This document shows positions 1 through 8,366 of a stretch of 40,979 nt of DNA, piece after piece. Source of the stretch: Crocinitomicaceae bacterium (lineage in GTDB: Bacteria; Bacteroidota; Bacteroidia; Flavobacteriales_D; Crocinitomicaceae); contig JAIPAL010000014.1 of NCBI GenBank assembly GCA_021740085.1, forward strand, positions 1-40,979, given 5' to 3'. How positions within the stretch are numbered: the first letter of the stretch is position 1; each line of letters opens with the position of its first letter. Position numbers and translations under genes: made by a program. The notes beneath the pieces were generated by a model. The model saw only the letters and a list, made by a program, of their open reading frames with translations. It made no database searches and was not told the DNA's origin.

Positions 1-97
<97 letters not shown>

Positions 98-104
98 TTT
101 AAAG

Positions 105-134
105 AGCCTCTTCAGTAATGAAGGGGCTTTTTTT
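105..134 (+). terminator. Rho-independent terminator of the rRNA operon
   Basis: A 10-bp stem with one G-T pair (105-114 with 119-128) closes a GTAA loop and is followed by a seven-T run, immediately after the 5S rRNA. Confidence 0.85.
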
Positions 135-254
135 ATGGACCAAATGTAGCTTCAGTCTCTATCAGCTTGTTGAGGAGAGGGATTAAGGGAGAGTTTAAAA
201 CTCTTTAAGTGATAATGAAATTAAGATATTAGAAGAAAGTTAGAATGAAAATGG

Positions 255-1292
255 TTATTTCCCCTTCTTCCAATCAGAAAGCTTGGAACTTAAGCCAATG
301 GAATTAGAAAACCCTGCTTTAGAATACACATTGAAACCGTAATCTAAGCTGAATTTCTTGAATTTTAGTCCTAATCCCAATGAAAAACCGGACATGCCTG
401 GATTTTGTTCTAGTTTTAAGGATTGGCGCCTGTTGTAGTCAAATCCGAATCTCAATTGTAACACACCTTTTGTTAGTAGTTCAACTTGATAGGTAAAGTG
501 CCGTGCGAGTATTTCTCCAAATCCAGCGCCTGTTTGAGGAATTGTTTCTCCTGTTAATGCGTCTACAGTTGGTTTTATACTTGGATCAAAGTAGGTAATG
601 TCCCATTGGTTTAAATGATGTGCAATCAATGAAAATCGAAAAGGGGCATGTTTTAATTTTAGGGAGGTGCTCGCTTGAATATCTAGGGGTAAAGCTCTTC
701 TGCTTTGTGGTACATAACTTTTTAATTGGTACCCAATGTTTTTTGCTAGCAAACTAAAACTGATTAATTTATTCGAGCTGGTGTAGCTGGCACCAAAGTT
801 TGAGCTAATTCCAAATGAGGAATACGTTTCTAGGTGTGAACCGATTACATTTAAACTTACACCTATCGTCATCGCTTGGTTTATGGGATACGCGTAGCCT
901 GTTCCCACCACGTATTCTAGTGCTGAAAAGTTGTTGGTGAGATTTCCGTATTCATCTGTTCCTTTAAAATTTCCGTAATTGATATAACGAATGCTAGGTA
1001 GTAACACTCCCTTTTTTAGAGGAATTGCTGTGGCAAGTTGACCAAAATTAATACCGCTGGCAAGAAGTCCTTGGTTGATGGAATAGTTTCCGGCCATCGT
1101 TAAATTAATTAAGGAGGGATTAATTATGCCTTGCGATACTTCTTGGTCTTGTGCGCTATTTGAATAACCGCCAATGCCAGCTAAGCGTGCACTGTAGTTA
1201 AAATTAAGTAAGGAAAAGGCGTTGTTACCTCCACTTTGAGCGTGAAAATAACAGTTGATTAGTAGGAAGCAGCATAAGATTTTAGCGTGCAT
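255..1292 (-). CDS. porQ: Type IX secretion system protein PorQ
   Basis: An outer-membrane beta-barrel protein of the PorQ family, a component associated with type IX secretion in Bacteroidota (with PorZ it is linked to A-LPS attachment in Porphyromonas). Start chosen at the ATG at 1292; a longer reading begins with TTG at 1298. The N-terminus is a signal peptide (hydrophobic FLLIN stretch ending near HAQS). The family's N-terminal signature is present: an aromatic- and serine-rich segment, then ARLAGIGG, then a DQEV/INPSLIN segment (family version: NPALL). The rest alternates amphipathic strands. The 345-residue length suits the family. It stands alone, convergent to the rRNA operon end. Confidence 0.8.
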   Translation of the reverse strand: MHAKILCCFLLINCYFHAQSGGNNAFSLLNFNYSARLAGIGGYSNSAQDQEVSQGIINPSLINLTMAGNYSINQGLLASGINFGQLATAIPLKKGVLLPSIRYINYGNFKGTDEYGNLTNNFSALEYVVGTGYAYPINQAMTIGVSLNVIGSHLETYSSFGISSNFGASYTSSNKLISFSLLAKNIGYQLKSYVPQSRRALPLDIQASTSLKLKHAPFRFSLIAHHLNQWDITYFDPSIKPTVDALTGETIPQTGAGFGEILARHFTYQVELLTKGVLQLRFGFDYNRRQSLKLEQNPGMSGFSLGLGLKFKKFSLDYGFNVYSKAGFSNSIGLSSKLSDWKKGK

Positions 1293-1385
1293 GGGCAAGC
1301 GAACGTTTAATTGAATGTAAAATTGTACTTATTTTTTTTCATTTCCTCATTTTTTGACTAATTTAATAGGATAATTGTAATCTAT

Positions 1386-1955
1386 ATGCTTTTAAAAACC
1401 ATTTTGTTTGTAGGGGATCATGCTCAAAAGTATTGCGAATTAGCTATCTCTAACGAGAATTGTAGCGCTCAATTATTGACGTATCAGCGAGAAAATATAG
1501 TAACAGGGGAAAAGGCTAAGGTTATTTTTAATCAGCAAGAATTACCTTTTCATACTGTCTACAATATGGATGGTTTATGCCATGATATTGTTCGATTGAA
1601 AGATCAATTGTTGATTAAGTGTGATATACTAATTGGCGATCCAACTGAACTATTGTTTCAAGCCTATGTTACTGAGTTAATGGAATCATCGGAATTAACT
1701 ATTTTGCCAATCGTATTTTTTTTGTATCCTGTTGGTATGAATTCTTTGGACACGAGGCGAGAAATTTCAGCGTTAATTCTTAAAATGAAATTGAATAATA
1801 TGCTCACATACGTGGTAAGGAATCCAATGGATACTTTTTTGGAAGTCATGAATGAAGTGAATCAATTAGCTTCCTTTACTTCTATTACACAGCTGGAAAG
1901 TAGCATTGAAAATCTCGATTATTTGTTTGGACATGATGCAGAAATTTTAATCTAA
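1386..1955 (+). CDS. Unknown protein preceding a sigma factor
   Basis: 189 residues, no family recognised. No signal peptide or membrane segment. The N-terminus (LLKTILFVGD) looks like the first strand of an alpha/beta fold and a second strand ends in DILIGDP near residues 80-86; a hydrophobic strand, LPIVFFLYPVG, follows. The pattern resembles a Rossmann-like or response-regulator-like domain but lacks a P-loop or a clear nucleotide-binding signature. It ends 12 bases before the sigma-like gene on the same strand, so the two are probably one transcript and could form a regulatory pair. That is inference from position only. Confidence 0.7.
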   Translation: MLLKTILFVGDHAQKYCELAISNENCSAQLLTYQRENIVTGEKAKVIFNQQELPFHTVYNMDGLCHDIVRLKDQLLIKCDILIGDPTELLFQAYVTELMESSELTILPIVFFLYPVGMNSLDTRREISALILKMKLNNMLTYVVRNPMDTFLEVMNEVNQLASFTSITQLESSIENLDYLFGHDAEILI

Positions 1956-1967
1956 CCCGCAAAATTC

Positions 1968-2540
1968 ATGGACAAAAATACAGTAGATGTATTATTTACC
2001 GAGATCTTAAATCGTCATCAATCTTTTTTTATGATGCTCATTAAAGATAAGTTTGAGTTGGATGACGCTAAAGATGTTTTTCAAGATGCTTGTCTTCATT
2101 TGTATCAATTATTGCAAACTAAGTATGTCGACAATGTTGATTTATTTAATTCTAAGGCATGGTTGCGTACGGTGGTGAACAATTTTTGTCTTTCTGAATT
2201 ACGAAGAAGAAATCGGAAAGGTGCAATTAAATTAATTCCAGAATATCAGACCACAATCGTACGTCAAAATTATTCAGAATCGGAAACTCATGCGGGTTTA
2301 TCCAATAATTTACTTGATGTGAATCAACTAATGAATGAATTACTAAAATTAGTTTCGAAGCAAGATGCCTTGATGTTAAAAATGAAGTACTATTATGGAA
2401 AACCATCAATATACATAAGCAGGGCGCTTAACGTAGCGCATGTTAATGTTTCTATTAATCGAATTAAAGAACGGATTGTACAGAAATCAGGGGTGAAAAA
2501 CATTGATGAATTGATGGAAAAATACAGTTGGTCTGCTTAA
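1968..2540 (+). CDS. RNA polymerase sigma-70 family (ECF-type) factor
   Basis: 190 residues with the two-domain layout of ECF sigma factors. Region 2 lies at about 10-80 and includes the core-binding DAKDVFQDACLHLY segment and the AWLRTVVNNFCLSELRRRNRK helix that would contact the -10 element. Region 4, at about 120-180, carries a helix-turn-helix (YYYGKPSIYISRALNVAHVNVSINRIKER). Region 4 is less canonical than in the sigma factor at 14420. It follows the unknown gene at 1386 by 12 bases. Its TAA stop overlaps, in opposite orientation, the stop of the convergent acyltransferase gene. Confidence 0.75.
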   Translation: MDKNTVDVLFTEILNRHQSFFMMLIKDKFELDDAKDVFQDACLHLYQLLQTKYVDNVDLFNSKAWLRTVVNNFCLSELRRRNRKGAIKLIPEYQTTIVRQNYSESETHAGLSNNLLDVNQLMNELLKLVSKQDALMLKMKYYYGKPSIYISRALNVAHVNVSINRIKERIVQKSGVKNIDELMEKYSWSA

Positions 2541-3451
2541 AAAGCCATGTGTCTTTCCGTCTTATCTGGATAAATATCGTCGATCGTTATTAGAATTCCT
2601 GTTTCTTCCACATTTCCAAACTCCACATTTTCTGCGGTTCCAAACGTTTTCATGCTTGGTGAAAGGTTCATATAGATGTTTACCAATGGAGGAATGAATT
2701 CCCCATTTTCACGTATGTGACCATTCAGCACTTTAAATCCATCTCGAAAGTCAAGTCCTTTTAATTGCTTTTCTGCATAACTGGTATCATAGTTTTGTTG
2801 CAGCGGATTAATAGGAACCATTAGTTGTTCGTTGTCCGGAAAGTATTTATGCATGAAGTATAACAAGAAATCACGGCAATCTGTGTTGTAATTTTTATAC
2901 ATGGTTACCTTCCCGAAAAAGTACTTGATATTTGGGTTAAATCGGACAAGTGCTCCAAGTCCATCCCAAATATTATCTAAGGCAAATAATCCTTTCCGTG
3001 GATTCACAGTTGGCTGAAAATTGGGTTGCACCCAGCTACGACCTAATTCAATGGTATAGGGTAGGATATTGTTTATGAAATTATCAGAGAATTTGAAATA
3101 GTGCTCTGTTGATAAATTGATGTTTCCATTTTTGTCGATTGAATCCTTGCATAAAATGAACCGGTATCCACCAATAATTTCTTCATCTTCCGGTGACCAA
3201 ACGATTAATTGTTGGTAGGTATTTTCACCTCTATCGTATTCATCTAAATCAACGGATTCTCCGGTACCGCCTCCTGATGCACGAAATGTAATTTCTCGCA
3301 ATCTTCCAATTTCCAATATGACATTTGGCGCATTTTTGTCATTGACAATATAAATTTCATTATTACCTTTTCGCGTCAGCCTGGTAAAACAATCTTTATT
3401 TAATTCAGCTTTCAGAATAGATCTATCAATTGCTGGTAGTATTTCTTCCAT
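2537..3451 (-). CDS. GNAT-fold N-acyltransferase, GlsB/OlsB-like (COG3176)
   Basis: 304 residues resembling the hemolysin/OlsB acyltransferase family, related to acyl-homoserine-lactone synthases. Family motifs are visible: RLREITFR (50-57), DLDEYDR (68-74) and an IIGGYRF strand (92-98). In Bacteroides the homologue GlsB puts a 3-hydroxy fatty acid on glycine and its partner GlsA adds a second acyl chain by ester linkage, giving glycine lipids. The adjacent upstream gene (3456-4268, 4-bp gap) is a PlsC-type O-acyltransferase, matching that pair. I infer an amino-acid lipid product; whether glycine, ornithine or serine-glycine is used cannot be read from sequence. The gene ends convergently on the sigma-like gene with overlapping stop codons. 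Confidence 0.75.
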   Translation of the reverse strand: MEEILPAIDRSILKAELNKDCFTRLTRKGNNEIYIVNDKNAPNVILEIGRLREITFRASGGGTGESVDLDEYDRGENTYQQLIVWSPEDEEIIGGYRFILCKDSIDKNGNINLSTEHYFKFSDNFINNILPYTIELGRSWVQPNFQPTVNPRKGLFALDNIWDGLGALVRFNPNIKYFFGKVTMYKNYNTDCRDFLLYFMHKYFPDNEQLMVPINPLQQNYDTSYAEKQLKGLDFRDGFKVLNGHIRENGEFIPPLVNIYMNLSPSMKTFGTAENVEFGNVEETGILITIDDIYPDKTERHMAF

Positions 3452-3455
3452 TTTT

Positions 3456-4268
3456 TTAGTTTAGTTCATGCACTATTTTCCGAATTTCATTCGCGACTTC
3501 ATAATCATTTTGTGAAGTGTCAAATTGGTCCATTTGTATTTCTTTACCTATTGTAAATGTTAATTTTTTATTGCGTTGTTTGAATAATTCATTGGATAAA
3601 TATAGCATTTCAATATTGGTCTTTATCCTTAAAAATCTACGTAAACTATTCAAGCGATAAAAAAATGGCGATAATTTTCCATCTATATGAATAGGAATAA
3701 CTGGTCTGTCCAATAAACGGGCATAGGTAACGAATGTTCGTTTCCAAGGTAGATCTTGTACCACGCCATCTATTTTTCTACTCACTAATCCTGCAGGGAA
3801 CAGGCAAATGGCGTGATCTGATTCAAAGGCCTTGGCAATTTGTTCTCGCACTGATCTGTTGTTTTTACCGTGTTTATTTACCCCGATAAATAATCCATTT
3901 AGATTTTCTAGGTTTAAGAGTAAATCATTCACAATAAATCGCACATCGGGTCTGTGGCTTTTTAGCAGCGAAATTAATGCAAGGCCATCCATTCCACCCA
4001 GTGGATGGTTGAGTACGATTATGATTGGCCCTGATTTCGGGATGTTTTCTATGCCTGTTGAAGCGATGCTAATATTAAATTCATCCAATAGGGCATCGCT
4101 AAAAGCTGCATTCTTGATGTTTTTATATTTTTCGAGATAATGATTTATTTCTTTCTGATGAATGATTCGTTCGAGGTAGCGAATAACAAATTTTGGTAAC
4201 CAAAAAGCAATTTTTTTATTTTTACTTTCGATTAATCGCTTGACATCAATACGTTTTTCTTTTTCCAT
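3456..4268 (-). CDS. PlsC-like O-acyltransferase, GlsA-like
   Basis: 270-residue lysophospholipid-acyltransferase-fold protein. The catalytic NHPLGGMDG motif (87-95; H88 and D94) is the hemolysin-type variant, with five residues between His and Asp. A FPAG segment at 157-160 corresponds to the acyl-acceptor motif of the fold. It is likely membrane-associated through the amphipathic N-terminal helix. It is transcribed just ahead of the GNAT acyltransferase, and the pair fits two-step N- then O-acylation of an amino acid. A TAATTTCG promoter-like box lies 13 bases upstream. Confidence 0.75.
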   Translation of the reverse strand: MEKEKRIDVKRLIESKNKKIAFWLPKFVIRYLERIIHQKEINHYLEKYKNIKNAAFSDALLDEFNISIASTGIENIPKSGPIIIVLNHPLGGMDGLALISLLKSHRPDVRFIVNDLLLNLENLNGLFIGVNKHGKNNRSVREQIAKAFESDHAICLFPAGLVSRKIDGVVQDLPWKRTFVTYARLLDRPVIPIHIDGKLSPFFYRLNSLRRFLRIKTNIEMLYLSNELFKQRNKKLTFTIGKEIQMDQFDTSQNDYEVANEIRKIVHELN

Positions 4269-4281
4269 ATTTTTCTAACTT

Positions 4282-4289
4282 CGAAATTA
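4282..4289 (-). promoter_or_regulatory. -7 promoter-like box TAATTTCG of the acyltransferase pair
   Basis: On the minus strand this reads TAATTTCG, one base from the Bacteroidota -7 consensus TAnnTTTG, 13 nt before the ATG at 4268. I see no clear TTG -33 element at the right distance. Confidence 0.35.
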
Positions 4290-4344
4290 TAAGAATCGAA
4301 ACTGATAATTACACCATTAAAATTTAATTATTCACAAAGGTGAT

Positions 4345-5121
4345 TTAGTAATTAAAATCGATTTCCAAGCCATCGTAAGCTGGATAAACATTTGGAGGAA
4401 GGAGAGCTTGAATATCATTGTGTTTTCCAAATAAATGTGAAATATGGGTCAGGTAGGCCTTTTTTGGTTGAATTAAGTCAATAAATGCCAAGGCTTCTTC
4501 CAGGTTAAAATGGGAGATGTGTTTTGATTGATGTAAAGCATTTATGATCAATATATTTATTCCTTTCAATTTATCACTTTCTTCTTTAGCAATGGTTTTA
4601 GCATCCGTAATATAGGCAAAATCTCCGATTCTAAATCCAAGAACTGGCATTTTGTAATGGTTCACTTGGATGGGTATAATGGTGCATTTGTCGGATAATT
4701 GGAAGGGCGCTTTGTCTATCTGATGCAGTTTAATTTTTGGAATTCCGGGATAGGCATCGTTATTAAAAATATAAGAAAACTCTCTTTTTAACGCGTTCTC
4801 TACCTCCAAGGTGCAGAATACATCCATGTGGGAATTGTATCGATAATTGTATGCACGAACGTCGTCTAAACCTGCAATATGATCTTTGTGCTCGTGCGTA
4901 AAAAGTATACCTTCCAGATCGTTTACATTTGCTCTTAGCATCTGTTGTCGAAAATCAGGACCAGCATCAATTACATAATTTTTTTGGTCAACATGGAAAA
5001 GCAAGGAGGAACGTAATCGTTTATCTTTTAAATCGTCAGAGGAACAAACTTGACAGTTACATGCAATCAGAGGAACACCTTGAGAAGTGCCTGAACCTAA
5101 AACAATTGCTTTTCCTTTCAT
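4345..5121 (-). CDS. MBL-fold metallohydrolase, PhnP-like
   Basis: 258-residue metallo-beta-lactamase-fold hydrolase. The metal-binding HEHKDH motif is at 76-81 and a THISH segment lies near the C-terminus. Cysteines at 21, 23 and 26 (CNCQVC) match the structural zinc site of E. coli PhnP, a phosphoribosyl cyclic phosphodiesterase. No phn or C-P lyase genes are nearby, so the substrate here is open; a general cyclic phosphodiester hydrolase role is likely. It follows the nuclease at 5149-6519 by 27 bases. A TATCTTCG box (5127-5134, minus) sits five bases before the ATG. Confidence 0.8.
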   Translation of the reverse strand: MKGKAIVLGSGTSQGVPLIACNCQVCSSDDLKDKRLRSSLLFHVDQKNYVIDAGPDFRQQMLRANVNDLEGILFTHEHKDHIAGLDDVRAYNYRYNSHMDVFCTLEVENALKREFSYIFNNDAYPGIPKIKLHQIDKAPFQLSDKCTIIPIQVNHYKMPVLGFRIGDFAYITDAKTIAKEESDKLKGINILIINALHQSKHISHFNLEEALAFIDLIQPKKAYLTHISHLFGKHNDIQALLPPNVYPAYDGLEIDFNY

Positions 5122-5126
5122 CGTTA

Positions 5127-5134
5127 CGAAGATA
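5127..5134 (-). promoter_or_regulatory. -7 promoter-like box TATCTTCG
   Basis: One mismatch to TAnnTTTG, ending five bases before the ATG at 5121; it would give a nearly leaderless transcript for the PhnP-like gene. Confidence 0.3.
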
Positions 5135-5148
5135 TATTTTTTTTATCG

Positions 5149-6519
5149 CTAAAGCTCAATAATTTTAGCCCACTCATTTTTTCTAAGAAATAAATTAAGA
5201 ATCGTTTTTATATCTCTATCCTCCTTCTGTTTATTAATATATCGTTTGAAAGCATCGGGACCTTTTCCATGAAAGTGATAGGGAGCAAAGCCATATCCTT
5301 GATACACTCCATTTTCAATCCAAACAATACTTTTCTCCACTTTCTCTCGTCCCTTATCGATTATGTAAAAGGATCGACCTTCAAAAGTTAAGGCATCAAT
5401 GCATTGATTTACACGTTTATTGTAGTCATCTGGATGCTCTATATTAACGCAAGCCCCTGCACATTTTTTTATGGTATAATGAAAGCATGCTTCTTGGCTT
5501 TTATACAAATGACTTAGTTTTTGGCAAAGTTGGTAATGGTCTACTTTTGCGTTCAAAAATTCAATTCCATCTTTTTTGCTGTTAAAATGAATCAATGGAT
5601 AGGCATCAATTTTACTCAAAGATTCCACTTTTAAGGTAATGTATCCATCCTCGTTTTGCTGATCAAAAAGTCCGAAGGAAAAAATACTATTTCTCAACGT
5701 CCTATTATATAAGGGTTTGTGAGTCTTAATTAATTCACTTTCTCTCAACATAGCTATAAGGTCAGATCCTGTAATTTCGTATTCAACGCGAACAATATCT
5801 TGAATCATTTTTATTGCCTTAGCCGTTTTCGTATTGTTTAAGTGCTGTTCTACTCTTTTCTTTATGGAAATACTTTTTCCGATGTAAATTATTTTATTGA
5901 ACTCATTATAAAATAGGTAAACCCCTGCTTTTTGAGGTAGTCCATCAATGGTTTCTATGGAAAGATTGGGGTGAATTTTTTTTGGATTTATCTCCGTTTG
6001 AATTAATCCAATTAATCTTTCTTGATCTTTTTCATGCATAATTTGGAAAAGTTCAGTGGTCGCTAATGCATCACCGCCTGCTCTGTGTCTTCCATTTATG
6101 CTAATTCCGAGTGCGCGAGTTAGTTTTCCTAAGCTATACGATTCATGTCCCGGTATGATTAATCGGGCTGCTTTTACAGTGCAAAGGTGTGGAAATCGAA
6201 AATCATAGCCAAGCGTTTTATATTCACTTCTAAACATTCCATAATCGAAAGCTACATTGTGCGCCACGAAGACACAGCCCTCACAAAATTCAATTACTTG
6301 TTTGGCTATTTCATAAAATTTGGGAGCATTCGTCACCATTTGATCGCTTATGCCAGTTAATCGAACAATAAATTCAGGAATGGGTATTTCAGGATTTAAA
6401 AGTGTAACAAATTCGTCGATTATCTTTTCACCATCAAATTTATAAATAGCTAACTCTGTTATCTTTGAGTTATTTACGCTCCCCCCAGTCGTTTCAACGT
6501 CGATGATTACAAAATTCAT
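5149..6519 (-). CDS. DnaQ-type 3'-5' exonuclease fused to GIY-YIG (UvrC N-terminal-like) nuclease
   Basis: 456 residues with two nuclease modules. Residues 1-165 form a DEDDh exonuclease like DNA polymerase III epsilon: D7/E9 in IIDVETTG, HNVAFD at 90-95, and H148/D153 in HRAGGD. Residues 198-280 form a GIY-YIG endonuclease: AGVYLF, IYIGKS (214-219) and R225. The C-terminal part (about 290-456) resembles the remainder of Cho/UvrC-like proteins and includes a cysteine-containing KKCAGACV segment. The fusion is common in Bacteroidota and is probably used in DNA repair, either incising lesions or trimming the cut strand; the exact role is inference. A TACTTTCG box lies four bases before the ATG. 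Confidence 0.85.
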   Translation of the reverse strand: MNFVIIDVETTGGSVNNSKITELAIYKFDGEKIIDEFVTLLNPEIPIPEFIVRLTGISDQMVTNAPKFYEIAKQVIEFCEGCVFVAHNVAFDYGMFRSEYKTLGYDFRFPHLCTVKAARLIIPGHESYSLGKLTRALGISINGRHRAGGDALATTELFQIMHEKDQERLIGLIQTEINPKKIHPNLSIETIDGLPQKAGVYLFYNEFNKIIYIGKSISIKKRVEQHLNNTKTAKAIKMIQDIVRVEYEITGSDLIAMLRESELIKTHKPLYNRTLRNSIFSFGLFDQQNEDGYITLKVESLSKIDAYPLIHFNSKKDGIEFLNAKVDHYQLCQKLSHLYKSQEACFHYTIKKCAGACVNIEHPDDYNKRVNQCIDALTFEGRSFYIIDKGREKVEKSIVWIENGVYQGYGFAPYHFHGKGPDAFKRYINKQKEDRDIKTILNLFLRKNEWAKIIEL

Positions 6520-6523
6520 GCAG

Positions 6524-6531
6524 CGAAAGTA
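6524..6531 (-). promoter_or_regulatory. -7 promoter-like box TACTTTCG
   Basis: One mismatch to TAnnTTTG, four bases before the nuclease ATG at 6519. Confidence 0.3.
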
Positions 6532-6588
6532 TTCAAAAGTCCATTTACAAGTGTGAAAAAAGCAATATATTTAACAAAAAAATAAACC

Positions 6589-8364
6589 ATGAAGATCTTT
6601 ACCTTATTAGTAACACTTGCCTTATTAAATTCTGCTTATTTACAAACTAATGTTTCTGGTGCCGTTTCTGGTGTTTGGACGATGGCAGGATCTCCATATA
6701 ATGTCATAGGAAATATTGGAATAAATGGAAATCAATCGCTGGAAATACAAGCAGGGGTTCAAGTGGTTTTTCAAGGGTTTTATGGCTTAGCTGTTACAGG
6801 CGAATTAAAAGCACAAGGTACGCTCGCCAATCCAGTGGTATTTAAAATGCAAGATACAACTGGATGGTACAATGATCAAAGTTCAATTGGTGGTTGGCGT
6901 GGGATTCGCTTCAATAGTTTTAGCGGAAATTTTGTTGATTCTACCAACCTAACGCATTGTATTATTAAAGATGTAAAACATGGTGTTAATGGTCTAGCAA
7001 ATGGCTTTGCTACTGTTTATATTTTTTACCGCGATTTAACGATTGATAATTGTGAATTCACCCACAATCAAAGTCGCGCGAATCAAAGTAATGGAAAAAT
7101 CATTGATGCTAATATGCAAGGAAGTCAAAAATTGTACTTGAAAAATTGCAATATTCATGATAACAGAGCTCGTGTTTCGATAGCGTATGTATATGGAATT
7201 GCCGATATTGAAAACAATGAAATGCATAACAACATCGGGGGCTGCACTTTCTTCTCTATTTTTGGGTATTTGAATTTTTTAAATAATAACATTCATCATA
7301 ATTCACATAATAATGACTTGGCTGCCGTTCGAATTGATGGTGGGGTTAGCTTGGTGAAAAACAATATTATTCATCATAATACCTCGGATAGAATGGGGGC
7401 AATTATGTGCACGATGGGTAAAACTACCATTGAATCTAATTTAATTTGCAACAATAATACAATGAATGGCAGTTGCGGGATTACAGACGGAGGAGGAGGG
7501 TTGCATTTATCACATAACAATAGTGGTGTTTGGGACAGTACAGAATACATTGTTCGAAATAATGTAATCGCAAATAATCATTGCGCTTTTTATGGGGGAG
7601 GACTTTATATTTATGATTGTAAAGTGAAATTAATGAACAACCATTTTATCAATAATTCTGCTCAGCTTGGTGGAGGAGCCTTCTATAATATTGGTGCATC
7701 TTCTCAAATTCAAGCCAAGAATAATTTATTTTATGGTAATGATAATGCGACAACTCATACGAGTTCACAAATTCAAATTTTAACCTGTAATGTGTTTAAT
7801 TTTGATAAGAATTGGATTCAAGAGCCTATGGCCAATTTTATTATTTTTAATACACCTGTCACCAGTTTAGGAGATACCACGCATAATCATCTGGGAATTA
7901 ATCCGAATTTGGTCAATCCATCCACCCAATTAGGACTGAACGATGACGCCTTATTGTTTGATTTTAATTTGAGTACTTCATCCATTGATTGTATCAATAA
8001 AGGGGATTCAGTGGGTGCTTTTTTGTCTGCGACTGATTACCTCGGAAATGCAAGATTTGTTGGTAGTTCAGTGGATATCGGGGCATTTGAAAACAACGAT
8101 CCGATTTCTAATCTTGAGAACAAAAAAGTGGATGATTTTGGAATTTATCCTAATCCTTGTGAAATTGGTTTTAAGGTGAGAACACCAGACTTTACGCCTT
8201 ATCAATTAGCGATTTATAATTTAAACGGGGCATTACTTTCTAGTCAAACTTGTCAAAACAATGATTTTATTTACACATCTAATTTCGTTGATGGGATATA
8301 TCTTATTGAAATAAGCAGTAATTTTAACCGGTATTTAGAAAAATTAATCATCAAAAATCATTGA
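6589..8364 (+). CDS. Secreted right-handed beta-helix protein with T9SS type A sorting domain
   Basis: 591 residues. A Sec signal peptide (MKIFTLLVTLALLNSAYLQ) precedes a repetitive region at about 90-430 rich in the N-N-x-I/F-x-x-N rungs and the NNxF/IxxN...GGG turns of a parallel beta-helix. A late segment (LGNARFVGSSVDIGAFEN) is typical of choice-of-anchor-Q-like proteins. Residues about 515-591 form the C-terminal sorting domain: FGIYPNPCEIG, a Y-N-L-N-G segment and a final DGIYLIEISS...LEKLIIKN. It is therefore expected to be exported by the type IX system, of which PorQ is encoded at 255. No catalytic residues for a lyase are identifiable. The next gene begins within the same transcript. 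Confidence 0.85.
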   Translation: MKIFTLLVTLALLNSAYLQTNVSGAVSGVWTMAGSPYNVIGNIGINGNQSLEIQAGVQVVFQGFYGLAVTGELKAQGTLANPVVFKMQDTTGWYNDQSSIGGWRGIRFNSFSGNFVDSTNLTHCIIKDVKHGVNGLANGFATVYIFYRDLTIDNCEFTHNQSRANQSNGKIIDANMQGSQKLYLKNCNIHDNRARVSIAYVYGIADIENNEMHNNIGGCTFFSIFGYLNFLNNNIHHNSHNNDLAAVRIDGGVSLVKNNIIHHNTSDRMGAIMCTMGKTTIESNLICNNNTMNGSCGITDGGGGLHLSHNNSGVWDSTEYIVRNNVIANNHCAFYGGGLYIYDCKVKLMNNHFINNSAQLGGGAFYNIGASSQIQAKNNLFYGNDNATTHTSSQIQILTCNVFNFDKNWIQEPMANFIIFNTPVTSLGDTTHNHLGINPNLVNPSTQLGLNDDALLFDFNLSTSSIDCINKGDSVGAFLSATDYLGNARFVGSSVDIGAFENNDPISNLENKKVDDFGIYPNPCEIGFKVRTPDFTPYQLAIYNLNGALLSSQTCQNNDFIYTSNFVDGIYLIEISSNFNRYLEKLIIKNH

Positions 8365-8366
8365 AA

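Noticed and set aside
136..254. Possible small gene between the 5S terminator and porQ
   Set aside because: Only short frames without start context or coding pattern; it appears to be plain spacer.
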